Origin: DATDAH01 sp963792205
Lineage (GTDB): Bacteria > Actinomycetota > Acidimicrobiia > Acidimicrobiales > DATDAH01
Direction: 5' to 3'
Length of the DNA: 64,000 nt
Assembly: GCA_963792205.1 (NCBI GenBank)
Contig: CAWBVI010000002.1
Coordinates: 744,001-808,000, forward strand
Part shown: positions 37,113-45,407 of the stretch, piece by piece
Position numbering within the stretch: position 1 is the stretch's first letter
Layout of the letters: each line of letters opens with the position of its first letter
Position numbers and translations under genes: made by a program
Notes under the pieces: generated by a model
Seen by the model: the letters and a program-made list of their open reading frames with translations, nothing else
The model's database searches: none
Told to the model about the DNA's origin: nothing

Positions 37113-38048
37113 TCAGGTGCCTCCGGAAGAGGGCACCGGCCGGAGGCCGGGCTCGTCGGACAGGTGGGCGGCCACCACCTCCAGCAGGAGCTCCCGCACG
37201 GCGGCGGCGGGGGAGGAGAGCAGTCCCCGGCGCCGCTGGGCCAGGCCCACGCGCCGGGGCTCGAAGCCGTCGATGGGGATCACCCGCCAGGGCGCGGTCG
37301 TCGTGTCGGGCAGCGCGGGGACCGCTGAGGCGGGCAGCACGGCGGCGCCGAAGCCGGCGATGACGAGGGAGACGAGGAGGCGCATGCCGTCGATCTCGGC
37401 CCGGGCCCGGAGCCGGACGCCGCCGGCGGCGGCCTGGACGTCCACCTCGTCGCGGAAGGAGGTCCCGACCGGCTCGAGCAGCAGGTCGTGCTGGGCCAGG
37501 TCGGCCAGCCCGACGCGGTCGTGGGCGGCCAGTGGATGGTCGAGGGGCGCCAGCAGGATGCGGTCCTCTTCGAACAGGGGCTCGGCCTGGCTGTCGGGGC
37601 TCTCGACCGGCAGGTTCACGATCGCCAGGTCGAGGTCGCCACGGTCGACGCGGGGCAGGAGCGAGGTCGTGGTGGCGTCGACGAGCACCATGCGGACCTC
37701 GGGGTGGTGCTCCTCCAGGGCCTCGAAGAGCGGTGGCGCCAGCCATCGGGCCGTGGTGCCGATCATCCCCAGCCGGGCGGTGCCGGCGACCCGCGCCCCC
37801 AACGAGGCCACGTCGGCGGCCACGGCCTCCAGCTCGGCGCGGATGCGGGTGGCGCGGGTGAGGACCGCGGCGCCCTCGTTGGTGGGCTGGCCGGTCGAGC
37901 GGTCGATGAGGGTGGCGCCCAGCTCCCGCTCCAGCCGGGCCACGTGGGTCGAGACGTTGGACTGGACCGTGTGGAGGGCGCGGGCCGCGGCCGAGAAGCC
38001 GCCGTGCTCGGCCACGGCCAGGAGGGCGTTGAGCTGGCGCAGGTCCAT
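37113..38048 (-). CDS. LysR family transcriptional regulator
   Basis: 311 residues. The winged helix-turn-helix is at 1-60 (D-L-R-Q-L-N-A-L-L-A-V-A-E-H-G-G-F-S-A-A-A-R-A-L-H present as the family's opening block). The substrate-binding domain runs from about 90 (A-R-L-G-M-I-G-T-T). It lies directly upstream of gltA on the same strand and divergent from the 6C-type RNA. A perfect inverted repeat at 38061-38078, of the T-N11-A type, is the likely binding site. The effector is unknown. A tricarboxylic acid would fit the neighbour. Confidence 0.88.
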   Translation of the reverse strand: MDLRQLNALLAVAEHGGFSAAARALHTVQSNVSTHVARLERELGATLIDRSTGQPTNEGAAVLTRATRIRAELEAVAADVASLGARVAGTARLGMIGTTARWLAPPLFEALEEHHPEVRMVLVDATTTSLLPRVDRGDLDLAIVNLPVESPDSQAEPLFEEDRILLAPLDHPLAAHDRVGLADLAQHDLLLEPVGTSFRDEVDVQAAAGGVRLRARAEIDGMRLLVSLVIAGFGAAVLPASAVPALPDTTTAPWRVIPIDGFEPRRVGLAQRRRGLLSSPAAAVRELLLEVVAAHLSDEPGLRPVPSSGGT

Positions 38049-38060
38049 CGCGATCAGTGA

Positions 38061-38078
38061 TGTTACCCATCTGTAACA
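38061..38078. promoter_or_regulatory. LysR-box inverted repeat between the LysR gene and the 6C-type RNA
   Basis: TGTTAC-N6-GTAACA is a perfect 6+6 palindrome containing T-N11-A. It is 12 bases upstream of the LysR start codon and ends 5 bases before the -35 of the plus-strand promoter at 38084. Its centre is about 49 bases upstream of the predicted RNA start, a usual place for a LysR activator. Confidence 0.6.
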
Positions 38079-38083
38079 ACTGC

Positions 38084-38112
38084 TTGACCGATCTCGTGAA
38101 AGCGTTCACAAT
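38084..38112 (+). promoter_or_regulatory. Sigma-70-type promoter of the 6C-type RNA
   Basis: TTGACC at 38084-38089 and CACAAT at 38107-38112 are separated by 17 bases, the ideal spacing. Transcription should start near 38118-38120. Confidence 0.6.
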
Positions 38113-38118
38113 GCACGC

Positions 38119-38254
38119 ATACCCCATAGCCGAGGATGATTCGTTCCCCCAACGAACCCTCGGCGCAGGACCTGGGAGTGGGTCCCCCCCATAGCTCCCA
38201 GGATCCGAACCGAGAAGATCGGCTCTGCCCCCCGGAGCCGGTCTTCTTGCTTTT
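38119..38254 (+). ncRNA. 6C-type small RNA with three C-run hairpins
   Basis: Three stem-loops follow the promoter. Hairpin 1 (38129-38164) has a 7-bp outer stem, a 6-bp inner stem TTCGTT/AACGAA and a loop of 5 C. Hairpin 2 (38171-38202) has the stem CCTGGGAG/CTCCCAGG with 7 C in the loop. Hairpin 3 (38213-38247) has a 13-bp stem with 6 C in the loop and is followed by T-rich sequence. C-run loops on two consecutive hairpins, the second acting as terminator, are the definition of the actinobacterial 6C RNA (B11 in mycobacteria). The first hairpin is an addition. It lies just upstream of a HAD-IB gene. Start and end are predicted to within a few bases. Confidence 0.82.
38213..38254 (+). terminator. 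Rho-independent terminator (third hairpin of the 6C-type RNA)
   Basis: A 13-bp stem (one G-U pair, arms 38213-38225 and 38235-38247) closes a loop holding six C and is followed by TTGCTTTT. It would end the small RNA before the downstream gene, which then needs its own promoter (TAGCGT at 38261-38266). Confidence 0.75.
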
Positions 38255-38271
38255 CGGGATTAGCGTCCGCC

Positions 38272-39696
38272 GTGATGGCCGGCGCGGCGTTCTTCGACCT
38301 GGATCGGACCCTGCTGGCCGGGGCGAGCGGCCCCGCGTACTCGCGGGCGCTGCGGGACGCGGGCGTGGTCACGGCCCCGAACGTCCCTGGAGAAGGCCTG
38401 CTCTTCAAGGTCTTCGACGTCATCGGCGAGACGATCCCGGCGATGCTGCTCACGCGGCAGGCGGCGCGGATGGCCAAGGGGTGGGACCCGGCCGCCGTGC
38501 AGGCCGCGGCCAAGGAAGCGGCCACGACCCTGGTCGACCGGGTGCTCCCGTACGCCCGCCTCCTGATCGCCCAGCACCGCGACGAGGGTCGCCCCGTGGT
38601 CATGGCCACGACCACCCCCGTCGACCTGGTGACCCCGCTGGCCGAGTTGCTCGAGCTGGACGACGTGATCGCCACCCGGTACGGCCTCGACGGCGCCGGT
38701 GCCTACGACGGGACCATCGACGGCGAGTTCGTGTGGGGACCCGGCAAGCTGGCCGCCGTGCGGGCCTGGGCCGAAGCCCACGGCGTCCGCCTGCGAGACT
38801 CCTACGCCTACTCGGACAGCTTCTACGACACGCCGTTGCTCTCGGCGGTCGGTCACCCGACCGCCGTGAACCCGGACCTCCGGCTGGTCGGTGTCGCCGC
38901 GGTCCGGCGCTGGCCGGTGCTGCACCTCGACGTCCCGCCGGGCGTCCCGAAGCTGGGGGGCATCGAGCCCCAGCAGGTCCTGCAGGCCTTCGCCCGCCCG
39001 GAGCTGTTCCCGTTCGCCCGCTTCCACATCGAGGGCGTCGAGCACATCCCCGCGAGCGGCGGCGGCCTCATCTGCGGCAACCACCGCAGCTACTTCGACC
39101 CCCTGGTGATGGGCATGACCCTCAGCAAGCGGGGTCGCCCGGTGCGGTTCCTCGGCAAGAAGGAGGTCTTCGACGCTCCGGTGCTCGGCAGCCTGGCCAC
39201 CGCCATGGGCGGCATCCGCGTCGACCGGGGGACGGGCTCGGACGAGCCGCTCGAGGCCGCGGCGACCGCGCTGAGCGCCGGCCAGCTCGTCGCCCTCATG
39301 CCCCAGGGCACCATCCCCAGGGGCCCGGCCTTCTTCGACCCCGAGCTGAAGGGTCGCTGGGGTGCCGCCCGCCTGGCCGCCCAGACCCGGGTGCCGGTGA
39401 TCCCGGTCGGGCTGTGGGGCACCGAGAAGGTCTGGCCCCGCAACGCCCGGGTCCCCGACGTGCTCAACATCACCGACCCGCCCGACATCACGGTCCAGGT
39501 CGGGCCCGAGGTCCAGCTCGGCTACGAGGACCCCGACGAGGACACCCGGGCGATCATGACCGCCATCGTCACCCTGTTGCCGCCGGAAGCCCGCGAGCAC
39601 CACGAGCCCACGGGCGAGGAGCTGGCCCGGACGTACCCGGCCGGTTGGTCCGGCGACCCCGAGGCCGAGCCCGATCGCCGCCCCGGAACGGACTAG
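38272..39696 (+). CDS. HAD-IB hydrolase fused to 1-acyl-glycerol-3-phosphate acyltransferase
   Basis: 474 residues (GTG at 38272, or ATG at 38275). Residues 1-215 are a HAD subfamily IB phosphatase: motif I F-F-D-L-D-R-T-L, motif II M-A-T-T-T-P, motif IV Y-S-D-S-F-Y-D-T-P-L-L. Residues about 240-450 are a PlsC-type acyltransferase with N-H-R-S-Y-F-D (H-X4-D) and P-Q-G-T-I-P-R-G. The same fusion (PlsC-like) is known in mycobacteria and acts in phospholipid or triacylglycerol synthesis at the membrane. TAGCGT 5-8 bases before the start suggests a leaderless message made after the RNA terminator. Confidence 0.9.
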   Translation: MMAGAAFFDLDRTLLAGASGPAYSRALRDAGVVTAPNVPGEGLLFKVFDVIGETIPAMLLTRQAARMAKGWDPAAVQAAAKEAATTLVDRVLPYARLLIAQHRDEGRPVVMATTTPVDLVTPLAELLELDDVIATRYGLDGAGAYDGTIDGEFVWGPGKLAAVRAWAEAHGVRLRDSYAYSDSFYDTPLLSAVGHPTAVNPDLRLVGVAAVRRWPVLHLDVPPGVPKLGGIEPQQVLQAFARPELFPFARFHIEGVEHIPASGGGLICGNHRSYFDPLVMGMTLSKRGRPVRFLGKKEVFDAPVLGSLATAMGGIRVDRGTGSDEPLEAAATALSAGQLVALMPQGTIPRGPAFFDPELKGRWGAARLAAQTRVPVIPVGLWGTEKVWPRNARVPDVLNITDPPDITVQVGPEVQLGYEDPDEDTRAIMTAIVTLLPPEAREHHEPTGEELARTYPAGWSGDPEAEPDRRPGTD

Positions 39697-40511
39697 TCGC
39701 GGAGGGCGGCAATGACCGCAGGCCAGCCGGGGGCCGGGTCGGCGTCCTTGAAGCCGACCAACCGGCGGTACGTCTCGGCCCCGGCCTGGCCGAACCCGTC
39801 GGGGAGGTCCTGAGCGGCGAACGCCGCGGCGATCTCCTCCATCTCACCGGCGAAGCGCCAGCCTCGTGGAGCAATGGCCCGGGCGAACTCGGCTCGGTCG
39901 GCAAGGTCGGGCTGGGACCGGACCCACTCCTCGTGCAGGGCCCCGTCCACCCCCTCGGCGTCGGCGTACGCCTGGATGGCCAGGAGCAGGGCCGCGGAGC
40001 CCTTGGACCAGGCCGCGTAGGCCATCTTCATCGCCGATGCCGCGTACGGCCGACCGGTGAGGACGACGACCTCGAGGCCGTCGCCCGACAGGTCGGGAGC
40101 GAGGTCGGCGGCGCCGTCGCCGGAGAGGTAGAGCCGAGTGCCACCGCCGGGGCGGGGCGGTCCGCCGATGATGTCGCCGTCGGTGAAGCCGTCGCCCACC
40201 ACGGCATGGACCGCCGCGGCCCGGGCCGGCGAGACGGCGTTGGCGTCGACGTACCGCTTGACCGGCCCGGCGGCCACCACTGCCTCGGCCACCTCGAGGG
40301 CGCGGTCGGGCGGGACGATCGACAGCACGAGGTCGGTCTCCTCGACCAGGCTCGGCAGCGACCCGGTGTTGGTCAGCCCCGCGGCCGACGACCGCTCGAC
40401 CGAGGCCCGGCTGAGGGCGTCGAGCGCCACGACCACACGGTGACCGCGCCCGACCAGGGACTGGCCGACCGCCGCGCCCATGGCGCCCGGGCTGACCAGG
40501 CCGATGTCCAC
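39693..40511 (-). CDS. NAD(P)-binding dehydrogenase, 6PGDH/3-hydroxyisobutyrate type with DUF1932-like C-terminus
   Basis: 272 residues from the GTG ending at 40511. The N-terminal Rossmann motif G-L-V-S-P-G-A-M-G is at 4-12. D-A-N-A-V-S-P resembles the active-site strand of the beta-hydroxyacid dehydrogenase family, and the lysine in A-S-A-M-K-M-A-Y is at the expected catalytic place. The C-terminal half fits DUF1932. It is co-transcribed with aconitase (4-base gap) and overlaps the convergent fusion gene by 4 bases. The substrate is unknown. Confidence 0.83.
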   Translation of the reverse strand: MDIGLVSPGAMGAAVGQSLVGRGHRVVVALDALSRASVERSSAAGLTNTGSLPSLVEETDLVLSIVPPDRALEVAEAVVAAGPVKRYVDANAVSPARAAAVHAVVGDGFTDGDIIGGPPRPGGGTRLYLSGDGAADLAPDLSGDGLEVVVLTGRPYAASAMKMAYAAWSKGSAALLLAIQAYADAEGVDGALHEEWVRSQPDLADRAEFARAIAPRGWRFAGEMEEIAAAFAAQDLPDGFGQAGAETYRRLVGFKDADPAPGWPAVIAALRD

Positions 40512-40515
40512 GGCT

Positions 40516-42801
40516 TCAGCCGCCCGACACCCGCTGGCGGATGAGGTTGAGGGCCGAGCCCGCCCGGAACCAGTCGATCTGCTCGGGCGAGAGGGTCTGG
40601 GTGGCCTCGAAGTCGAGCGTCGACCCGTCGGGTCGGGTGATCCGGCACTGCACGGTGCTCTCGGGCTCGAGGTCGGCCAGGCCCAGGACCGAGATGCGGT
40701 CGTCCTCGCCGATCTCGTCGTAGGTGGCCGGGTCGGCGAAGGTCAGGGGCAGGACGCCCTGCTTCTTCAGGTTGGTCTCGGCGATGCGGGCGAACGAACG
40801 GGCGAAGACCGCCTTGGCGTTCCGGAACCGGGGCTCCATGGCCGCGTGCTCGCGGGACGAGCCCTCGCCGTAGTTCTCGTCGCCGACCGCCACCCAGCCC
40901 ACGCCCTGCTCGTGGTAGTGCTTGGCGATCTCGGGATAGGGCTTGGTCTGGCCGTCGAGCTGGTCCTTGCCCTCGCCGGCGACCCCCGAGAAGGCGTTCA
41001 CCGCGCCGAGGAAGAGGTTGCCGCTGATGTTCTCGAGGTGGCCCCGGAACCGGAGCCACGGGCCGGCGGCGGAGATGTGGTCGGTCGTGCACTTGCCCTG
41101 GGCCTTCACCAGCACCGGGAGCTCGACGTAGTCCTGGCCGTCCCACGGCGGGAACGGCTCGAGGCGCTGGAGCCGCTCGGAGCCGGGATCGACCACGACC
41201 TCGATGCCGGAGCCGTCCGCGGGGGGCTCCACGAAGCCGCTCTCGCCCGGGTCGAAGCCCTGGCTGGGCAGCTCCTCGCCGACCGGCACGACCAGGCGAA
41301 CCTCCTCGCCGGCATCGTTGGTCAGCGTGTCGGTCACCGGGTCGAAGTCGACGGTGCCGGCGAGGGCCAGCGCCACGACGGTCTCGGGCGAGGTGACGAA
41401 GGCCAGCGTGCTGGCCAGGCCGTCGTTGCGCTTGGGGAAGTTGCGGTTGTAGGAGGTGACGATGGTGTTCGTGTCACCCTCCTGCACGTCGCTGCGGGCC
41501 CACTGGCCGATGCAGGGGCCACAGGCGTTGGCCAGGACGGTGGCGCCGATCGTGTCGAAGTCGGCCAGGAGGCCGTCGCGCTCGATCGTGGCCCGGACCT
41601 GTTCGGACCCGGGGGTGATCATCAGGTCGGTCTTGGTCCGCAGGCCGTTCTCGGCGGCGTGGCGGGCGATGCTGGCCGCCCGGGTGATGTCCTCGTAGGA
41701 GGAGTTGGTGCAGGAGCCGACCAACGCGTAGCTGATCTCCTTGGGCCAGCCCTCGGTCTCGGCCTCGGCGCCCAGGTCGGCGACCGACCGGGCCCGGTCG
41801 GGCGTGTGCGGTCCGTTGATCAGCGGGCGGAGCTCGTCGAGGTCGATCTCGATCACCTGGTCGAAGAACCGCCCGGGATCGGCCAGGACCTCGGGGTCGG
41901 CCCGCAGGTCGTCGACCGCCGCCTCGGCGGCGTCGACGTAGTCCTCCCGCCCCGTGGACTTCAGGTACCGAGCCATGGCCGCGTCGTAGCCGAAGAGCGA
42001 GGTGGTCGCCCCGATCTCGGCCCCCATGTTGCAGATCGTCCCCTTGCCGGTGGCCGAGATGGAGTCGGCGCCGGGGCCGAAGTACTCGACGATGGCGCCG
42101 GTGCCGCCCTTGACGGTGAGGATGTCGGCCACCCGGAGGATGACGTCCTTGGAGGCGGTCCAGCCGTTGAGCTCGCCGGTCAGGTGGACGCCGATCAGCC
42201 GCGGCCACCGGACGTTGAACGGGAAGCCGGTGAGCACGTCGACGGCGTCGGCGCCGCCCACCCCGATGGCCACCATGCCCAGGCCGCCGGCGTTCGGCGT
42301 GTGGCTGTCGGTGCCGATCATCATCCCGCCGGGGAAGGCGTACTGCTCGAGCACGACCTGGTGGATGATCCCCGAGCCCGGCTTCCAGAAGCCGATCCCG
42401 TAGCGGGCCGACACGGACTCGAGGAAGTCGTAGACCTCCTCGTTGCCCTCGAGGGCGGCCAGGAGGTCGGTCTTGGCGTCCACCCGCGCCTGGATCAGGT
42501 GATCGCAGTGGACGGTGGCGGGGACCTCGGCCTCGTCGAGGCCCGCGGTCATGAACTGGAGCAGGGCCATCTGGGCCGTGGCGTCCTGCATGGCGACGCG
42601 GTCGGGGCGGAGGTCGGCGTAGCTCTTCGCCCGCTCGAGCGCCTGGTTCTCGGGATCGACGAGGTGGTTGACGAGGACCTTCTCGGCCGCGGTCAAGGGG
42701 CGGCCGAGCCGCTCTCGACCGACCGCCACCCGCTCGGGGAGGCGGTCGTAGACCCCTCGGATCAGCTCGATCGGCGTGCGGGCGGTGGTGTCGTCAGCCA
42801 T
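40516..42801 (-). CDS. acnA: Aconitate hydratase, mitochondrial-type
   Basis: 761 residues. Iron-sulfur cysteines lie in G-S-C-T-N-S-S and in N-A-C-G-P-C-I-G-Q-W. The substrate motifs G-T-D-S-H-T-P-N-A-G-G and the C-terminal swivel motif G-D-E-N-Y-G-E-G-S-S-R-E-H are complete. The domain order and length are those of the mitochondrial-type enzyme, shorter than the 890-residue IRP-like AcnA. It interconverts citrate and isocitrate. A GntR/HutC gene is divergent across 55 bases and probably regulates it. Confidence 0.95.
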   Translation of the reverse strand: MADDTTARTPIELIRGVYDRLPERVAVGRERLGRPLTAAEKVLVNHLVDPENQALERAKSYADLRPDRVAMQDATAQMALLQFMTAGLDEAEVPATVHCDHLIQARVDAKTDLLAALEGNEEVYDFLESVSARYGIGFWKPGSGIIHQVVLEQYAFPGGMMIGTDSHTPNAGGLGMVAIGVGGADAVDVLTGFPFNVRWPRLIGVHLTGELNGWTASKDVILRVADILTVKGGTGAIVEYFGPGADSISATGKGTICNMGAEIGATTSLFGYDAAMARYLKSTGREDYVDAAEAAVDDLRADPEVLADPGRFFDQVIEIDLDELRPLINGPHTPDRARSVADLGAEAETEGWPKEISYALVGSCTNSSYEDITRAASIARHAAENGLRTKTDLMITPGSEQVRATIERDGLLADFDTIGATVLANACGPCIGQWARSDVQEGDTNTIVTSYNRNFPKRNDGLASTLAFVTSPETVVALALAGTVDFDPVTDTLTNDAGEEVRLVVPVGEELPSQGFDPGESGFVEPPADGSGIEVVVDPGSERLQRLEPFPPWDGQDYVELPVLVKAQGKCTTDHISAAGPWLRFRGHLENISGNLFLGAVNAFSGVAGEGKDQLDGQTKPYPEIAKHYHEQGVGWVAVGDENYGEGSSREHAAMEPRFRNAKAVFARSFARIAETNLKKQGVLPLTFADPATYDEIGEDDRISVLGLADLEPESTVQCRITRPDGSTLDFEATQTLSPEQIDWFRAGSALNLIRQRVSGG

Positions 42802-42839
42802 GGGGGGTCCTCGCTGGGGCTTGCGTCTCGATGCGAATG

Positions 42840-42858
42840 ATACAAGTATAAGACAAGT
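42840..42858. promoter_or_regulatory. Candidate GntR/HutC operator and promoter between aconitase and its neighbour
   Basis: ACAAGT occurs twice (42842-42847 and 42853-42858), spaced by 11 bases, and the first copy sits inside the palindrome ATAC-AA-GTAT (42840-42849). TATAAG at 42847-42852 could be the -10 for the GntR gene, only 4 bases before its GTG, so the operator, promoter and start overlap. HutC-type GntR proteins bind short AT-rich inverted repeats like this. Confidence 0.5.
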
Positions 42859-43594
42859 GCGGAGTCACCGCTACCAGCAGATCGCCGACTCGCTGCGCCG
42901 CCGGGTCGAGGCGGGGGAGTTCACTGCGGGCGGTCTCCTCCCCAGCGAGGCCGATCTGGTCGCACGCTACAAGGCCAGTCGGGTGACGGTCCGCCGCGCC
43001 CTCGAGGACCTCCGGGACGAGGGCCTGGTCGACTCCCGCCAGGGGTCCGGCTGGTTCGTGGCCACCGACCCGCTGCCGCAGAACCTCGGCCGCCTTGGCA
43101 CGATCGAGGACCAGCTCCTCGACTCCGGTCGGGCCAGCGAGCGCCGCATCCTCGACTTCGCCTTCGTGGCCGCCCCGGCCCACGTGGCCGAGCTCCTGGG
43201 CGCCGACGACGTCCTCATGACCCGCCGGCTCAACCTGGCCGACGGCGAGCCCTTTGCTTTGGTGACGGTCTGGTGCCCGGCCGAGCTGGCCTCGGGCCTG
43301 TCGCGCGACGACGTCGAGGCCCGACCGTTCTACGAGCTGCTCGACGTGGAGCTCGGCTCCGCCCGCCAGCGGATCCGCGCGGGGGTGGCGTCAGCCGACG
43401 ACGCCCGGCTCCTCGGGGTGCTGCCGGGTGGCCCCGTCCTGGCGTGCGAGCGGGTCACCCGCACCGTCGACGGCACCCCGGTGTTGGTCAGCGAGCACAC
43501 GTTCCCGGCGCACCGCACCGAGTTCGTGGTCGAGCTGTCGACGGCCGAGCGGTCGATCGCCCCCAGCGGCCTGCGCCTCGTCGAAGAGGCCTAG
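42857..43594 (+). CDS. GntR family regulator, HutC subfamily (UTRA domain)
   Basis: 245 residues from the GTG at 42857. The winged helix is at about 1-70 (Y-Q-Q-I-A-D-S-L-R-R-R-V-E-A-G-E-F and L-P-S-E-A-D-L-V-A-R-Y). The UTRA ligand domain is about 90-240 (E-R-R-I-L-D-F, V-L-A-C-E-R-V-T-R-T, V-S-E-H-T-F-P-A-H). The family usually responds to a sugar acid, amino acid or fatty acid-type ligand. Its divergent layout makes aconitase the likely target. It ends 4 bases inside the convergent membrane-protein gene. Confidence 0.87.
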   Translation: MRSHRYQQIADSLRRRVEAGEFTAGGLLPSEADLVARYKASRVTVRRALEDLRDEGLVDSRQGSGWFVATDPLPQNLGRLGTIEDQLLDSGRASERRILDFAFVAAPAHVAELLGADDVLMTRRLNLADGEPFALVTVWCPAELASGLSRDDVEARPFYELLDVELGSARQRIRAGVASADDARLLGVLPGGPVLACERVTRTVDGTPVLVSEHTFPAHRTEFVVELSTAERSIAPSGLRLVEEA

Positions 43595-44013
43595 CCGGGC
43601 GGTGCGGTGGTGGTCGTCGTGGACGCCGACGACTCGGCCCCCTTGGGCTCGACCTCGGGCACATCCTTCTCCCACTCGAAGAAGAGCTGGAAGAGCGCGA
43701 CCTGCACGACGAGCAGGACCACAGCGATGATGCCGGCGACGAAGCCGATCCGGGCCTGCTTGCGCTCGGTGGGCGTGCCCCCGTCACGCTTGATCCGGTT
43801 GAGCACGCTGCGGCCGAGGAGCACGGCGATGGGTGCCAGGATGATCGCGAGCAGCGGGCCGAACAGCGTGAACCAGCACGCCGTCAGGCCGGCCACGATG
43901 GCGAAGAGCGGCTTGCGGTCCCGCCTCCTGGGCGGGCCGTCGGCGGGCACGGTGGCGTCGCCGGGCCCGGTCACCTCGTCGGGGACGAGTGCCTCGTCGT
44001 CTCGTTCGCTCAC
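43591..44013 (-). CDS. Small membrane protein, DUF4190-like
   Basis: 140 residues from the GTG ending at 44013. An acidic/charged N-terminal 35 residues precedes two hydrophobic spans (about 36-65 and 85-112) separated by a basic loop with R-I-K-R-D-G-G-T-P-T-E-R-K-Q-A, then a Thr/Ser-rich tail. The two-span layout with a short basic loop fits DUF4190. It overlaps the nitroreductase gene by 4 bases. The function is unknown. Confidence 0.72.
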   Translation of the reverse strand: MSERDDEALVPDEVTGPGDATVPADGPPRRRDRKPLFAIVAGLTACWFTLFGPLLAIILAPIAVLLGRSVLNRIKRDGGTPTERKQARIGFVAGIIAVVLLVVQVALFQLFFEWEKDVPEVEPKGAESSASTTTTTAPPG

Positions 44014-44654
44014 CAGCGGTCCCAGTGGGTTCTTCCGTCGGATACGCGGCCGGCCGGCTTGAAGTCCGTGCCCTTGCTGTGGGCCACCGGGATGAGTCCG
44101 ACCTGGGTCACGTTCTCGAACGGGATGCCCAGCAGCTCGGCCGCCTCCTGCTCCTGGGGCAGGTGCAGCGTGGTCCACGCCGTGCCCAGGCCGCGCTCCC
44201 GGGCGGCCAGCATGAAGCTCCAGACCGCGGGCATGATCGAGCCCCAGAGCGACGCCTGCAGGAACGAGGGCAGGCCCTCGCCCATGCGGCCCTCCATGCA
44301 GGGGATCACCCAGACGGGGACCTCGTGCAGCCGGTCGGCCAGGTAGGCCGCCGAGTCGGTCACGGCGCCCAGGCGCGCGGTCCGCGGGTCGCCCTCCGGG
44401 TAGGGCGAGTCCCTCGGGGTGCCGTAGAACGCGTCGAAGTTGTTCTTGTAGTGCTCCGCGATCGGCTTCTTGACCTCGGGGTCGGTGATGACGAGCCAGT
44501 GGTAGGTCTGGCTGTTCGAGGCGGTGGGTGCCTGGATGGCGATGTCGATGCACTCCTCGATGACCTCGCGCTCCACCGGACGGTCGAAGTCGAGGCGCTT
44601 GCGCACGGCCCGGGTGGTGGTCAGGACCTCGTCGGCGCTCAGGTTCAACTGCAC
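44010..44654 (-). CDS. Nitroreductase family flavoprotein
   Basis: 214 residues from the GTG ending at 44654. T-T-R-A-V-R-K-R-L-D-F at the start is the FMN phosphate-binding motif, A-P-T-A-S-N-S-Q-T-Y-H-W is the second flavin contact, and G-L-G-T-A-W-T-T-L-H is near the C-terminal flavin contact. Such enzymes reduce nitro groups, quinones or F420/FMN-linked substrates with NAD(P)H. No ribosome site is seen. TAGGCT is 8 bases upstream of the start. It is divergent from the reductase at 44757. Confidence 0.88.
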   Translation of the reverse strand: MQLNLSADEVLTTTRAVRKRLDFDRPVEREVIEECIDIAIQAPTASNSQTYHWLVITDPEVKKPIAEHYKNNFDAFYGTPRDSPYPEGDPRTARLGAVTDSAAYLADRLHEVPVWVIPCMEGRMGEGLPSFLQASLWGSIMPAVWSFMLAARERGLGTAWTTLHLPQEQEAAELLGIPFENVTQVGLIPVAHSKGTDFKPAGRVSDGRTHWDRW

Positions 44655-44756
44655 GGCGCGGCAGCCTAGGGTCCGAGCTGAGGCGGAGGTGAGCGATGAT
44701 TCCCCGGGGCGGGAGCGGTCAGAGCCATTGAACGCCGACCAAGGAGGTCCGAGCTG

Positions 44757-45407
44757 ATGGCCAAGCTGCGAGTGCACAACGTCTCGATGTCGCTCGACGG
44801 GTACGCCGCCGGGCGCGACCAGACGGTCGATGACCCGTTGGGGGTGGGCGGCGAGCAGCTCCACGAGTGGGTCTTCACCACCCCGTACTGGCTGCGCAGG
44901 ACCGGTCAGGACGACGCCGGGGTCGAGTCCGGCATCGACGACGCCTTCATGCAGCGGGGCGACGAGAACATCGGGGCCACGATCATGGGCCGGAACATGT
45001 TCGGGCCAATCCGGGGCGACTGGCCCGACGAATCGTGGACGGGGTGGTGGGGTGACGAACCGCCGTACCACCACGCCGTGTTCGTGCTCACTCATTACGC
45101 TCGCGACCCCGTCGAGATGACCGGCGGCACGACGTTCCACTTCGTCACGGATGGCCCCGAGGCGGCCCTGGAGCAGGCCTTCGCCGCGGCCGACGGTGCC
45201 GACGTCCGCCTGGGCGGCGGCGCGGCCACGATCCAGCAGTACCTGCGGCTCGGGCTCGTCGACGAGCTCCACGTCCCGATCGCACCCGTGCTCCTGGGGG
45301 CGGGGGAGCGGCTCTTCGACGACCTGGGCGACGCCGTGGACCGCTACGAGGTGGTCGAGCAGGTCTCCTCCGACGCCGCCACCCACGTGCGCCTCGCCCG
45401 CCGCTGA
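44757..45407 (+). CDS. Dihydrofolate reductase family protein (RibD C-terminal domain type)
   Basis: 216 residues from an ATG with an AAGGAGG ribosome site. The opening V-S-M-S-L-D-G-Y-A-A-G and the I-M-G-R-N-M-F-G motif are those of the RibD_C/YwjB-type reductases. The C-terminal half has G-G-A-A-T-I-Q-Q-Y-L and L-H-V-P-I-A-P-V-L-L-G-A-G. It probably reduces a pterin- or pyrimidine-like substrate with NADPH. It is not the essential DHFR. Confidence 0.87.
   Translation: MAKLRVHNVSMSLDGYAAGRDQTVDDPLGVGGEQLHEWVFTTPYWLRRTGQDDAGVESGIDDAFMQRGDENIGATIMGRNMFGPIRGDWPDESWTGWWGDEPPYHHAVFVLTHYARDPVEMTGGTTFHFVTDGPEAALEQAFAAADGADVRLGGGAATIQQYLRLGLVDELHVPIAPVLLGAGERLFDDLGDAVDRYEVVEQVSSDAATHVRLARR

Noticed and set aside
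38119..38254. Riboswitch or attenuator for the downstream HAD/acyltransferase gene
   Set aside because: The C-run loops match the 6C RNA description, there is no alternative antiterminator fold that I can see, and the gene has its own TAGCGT element after the terminator.
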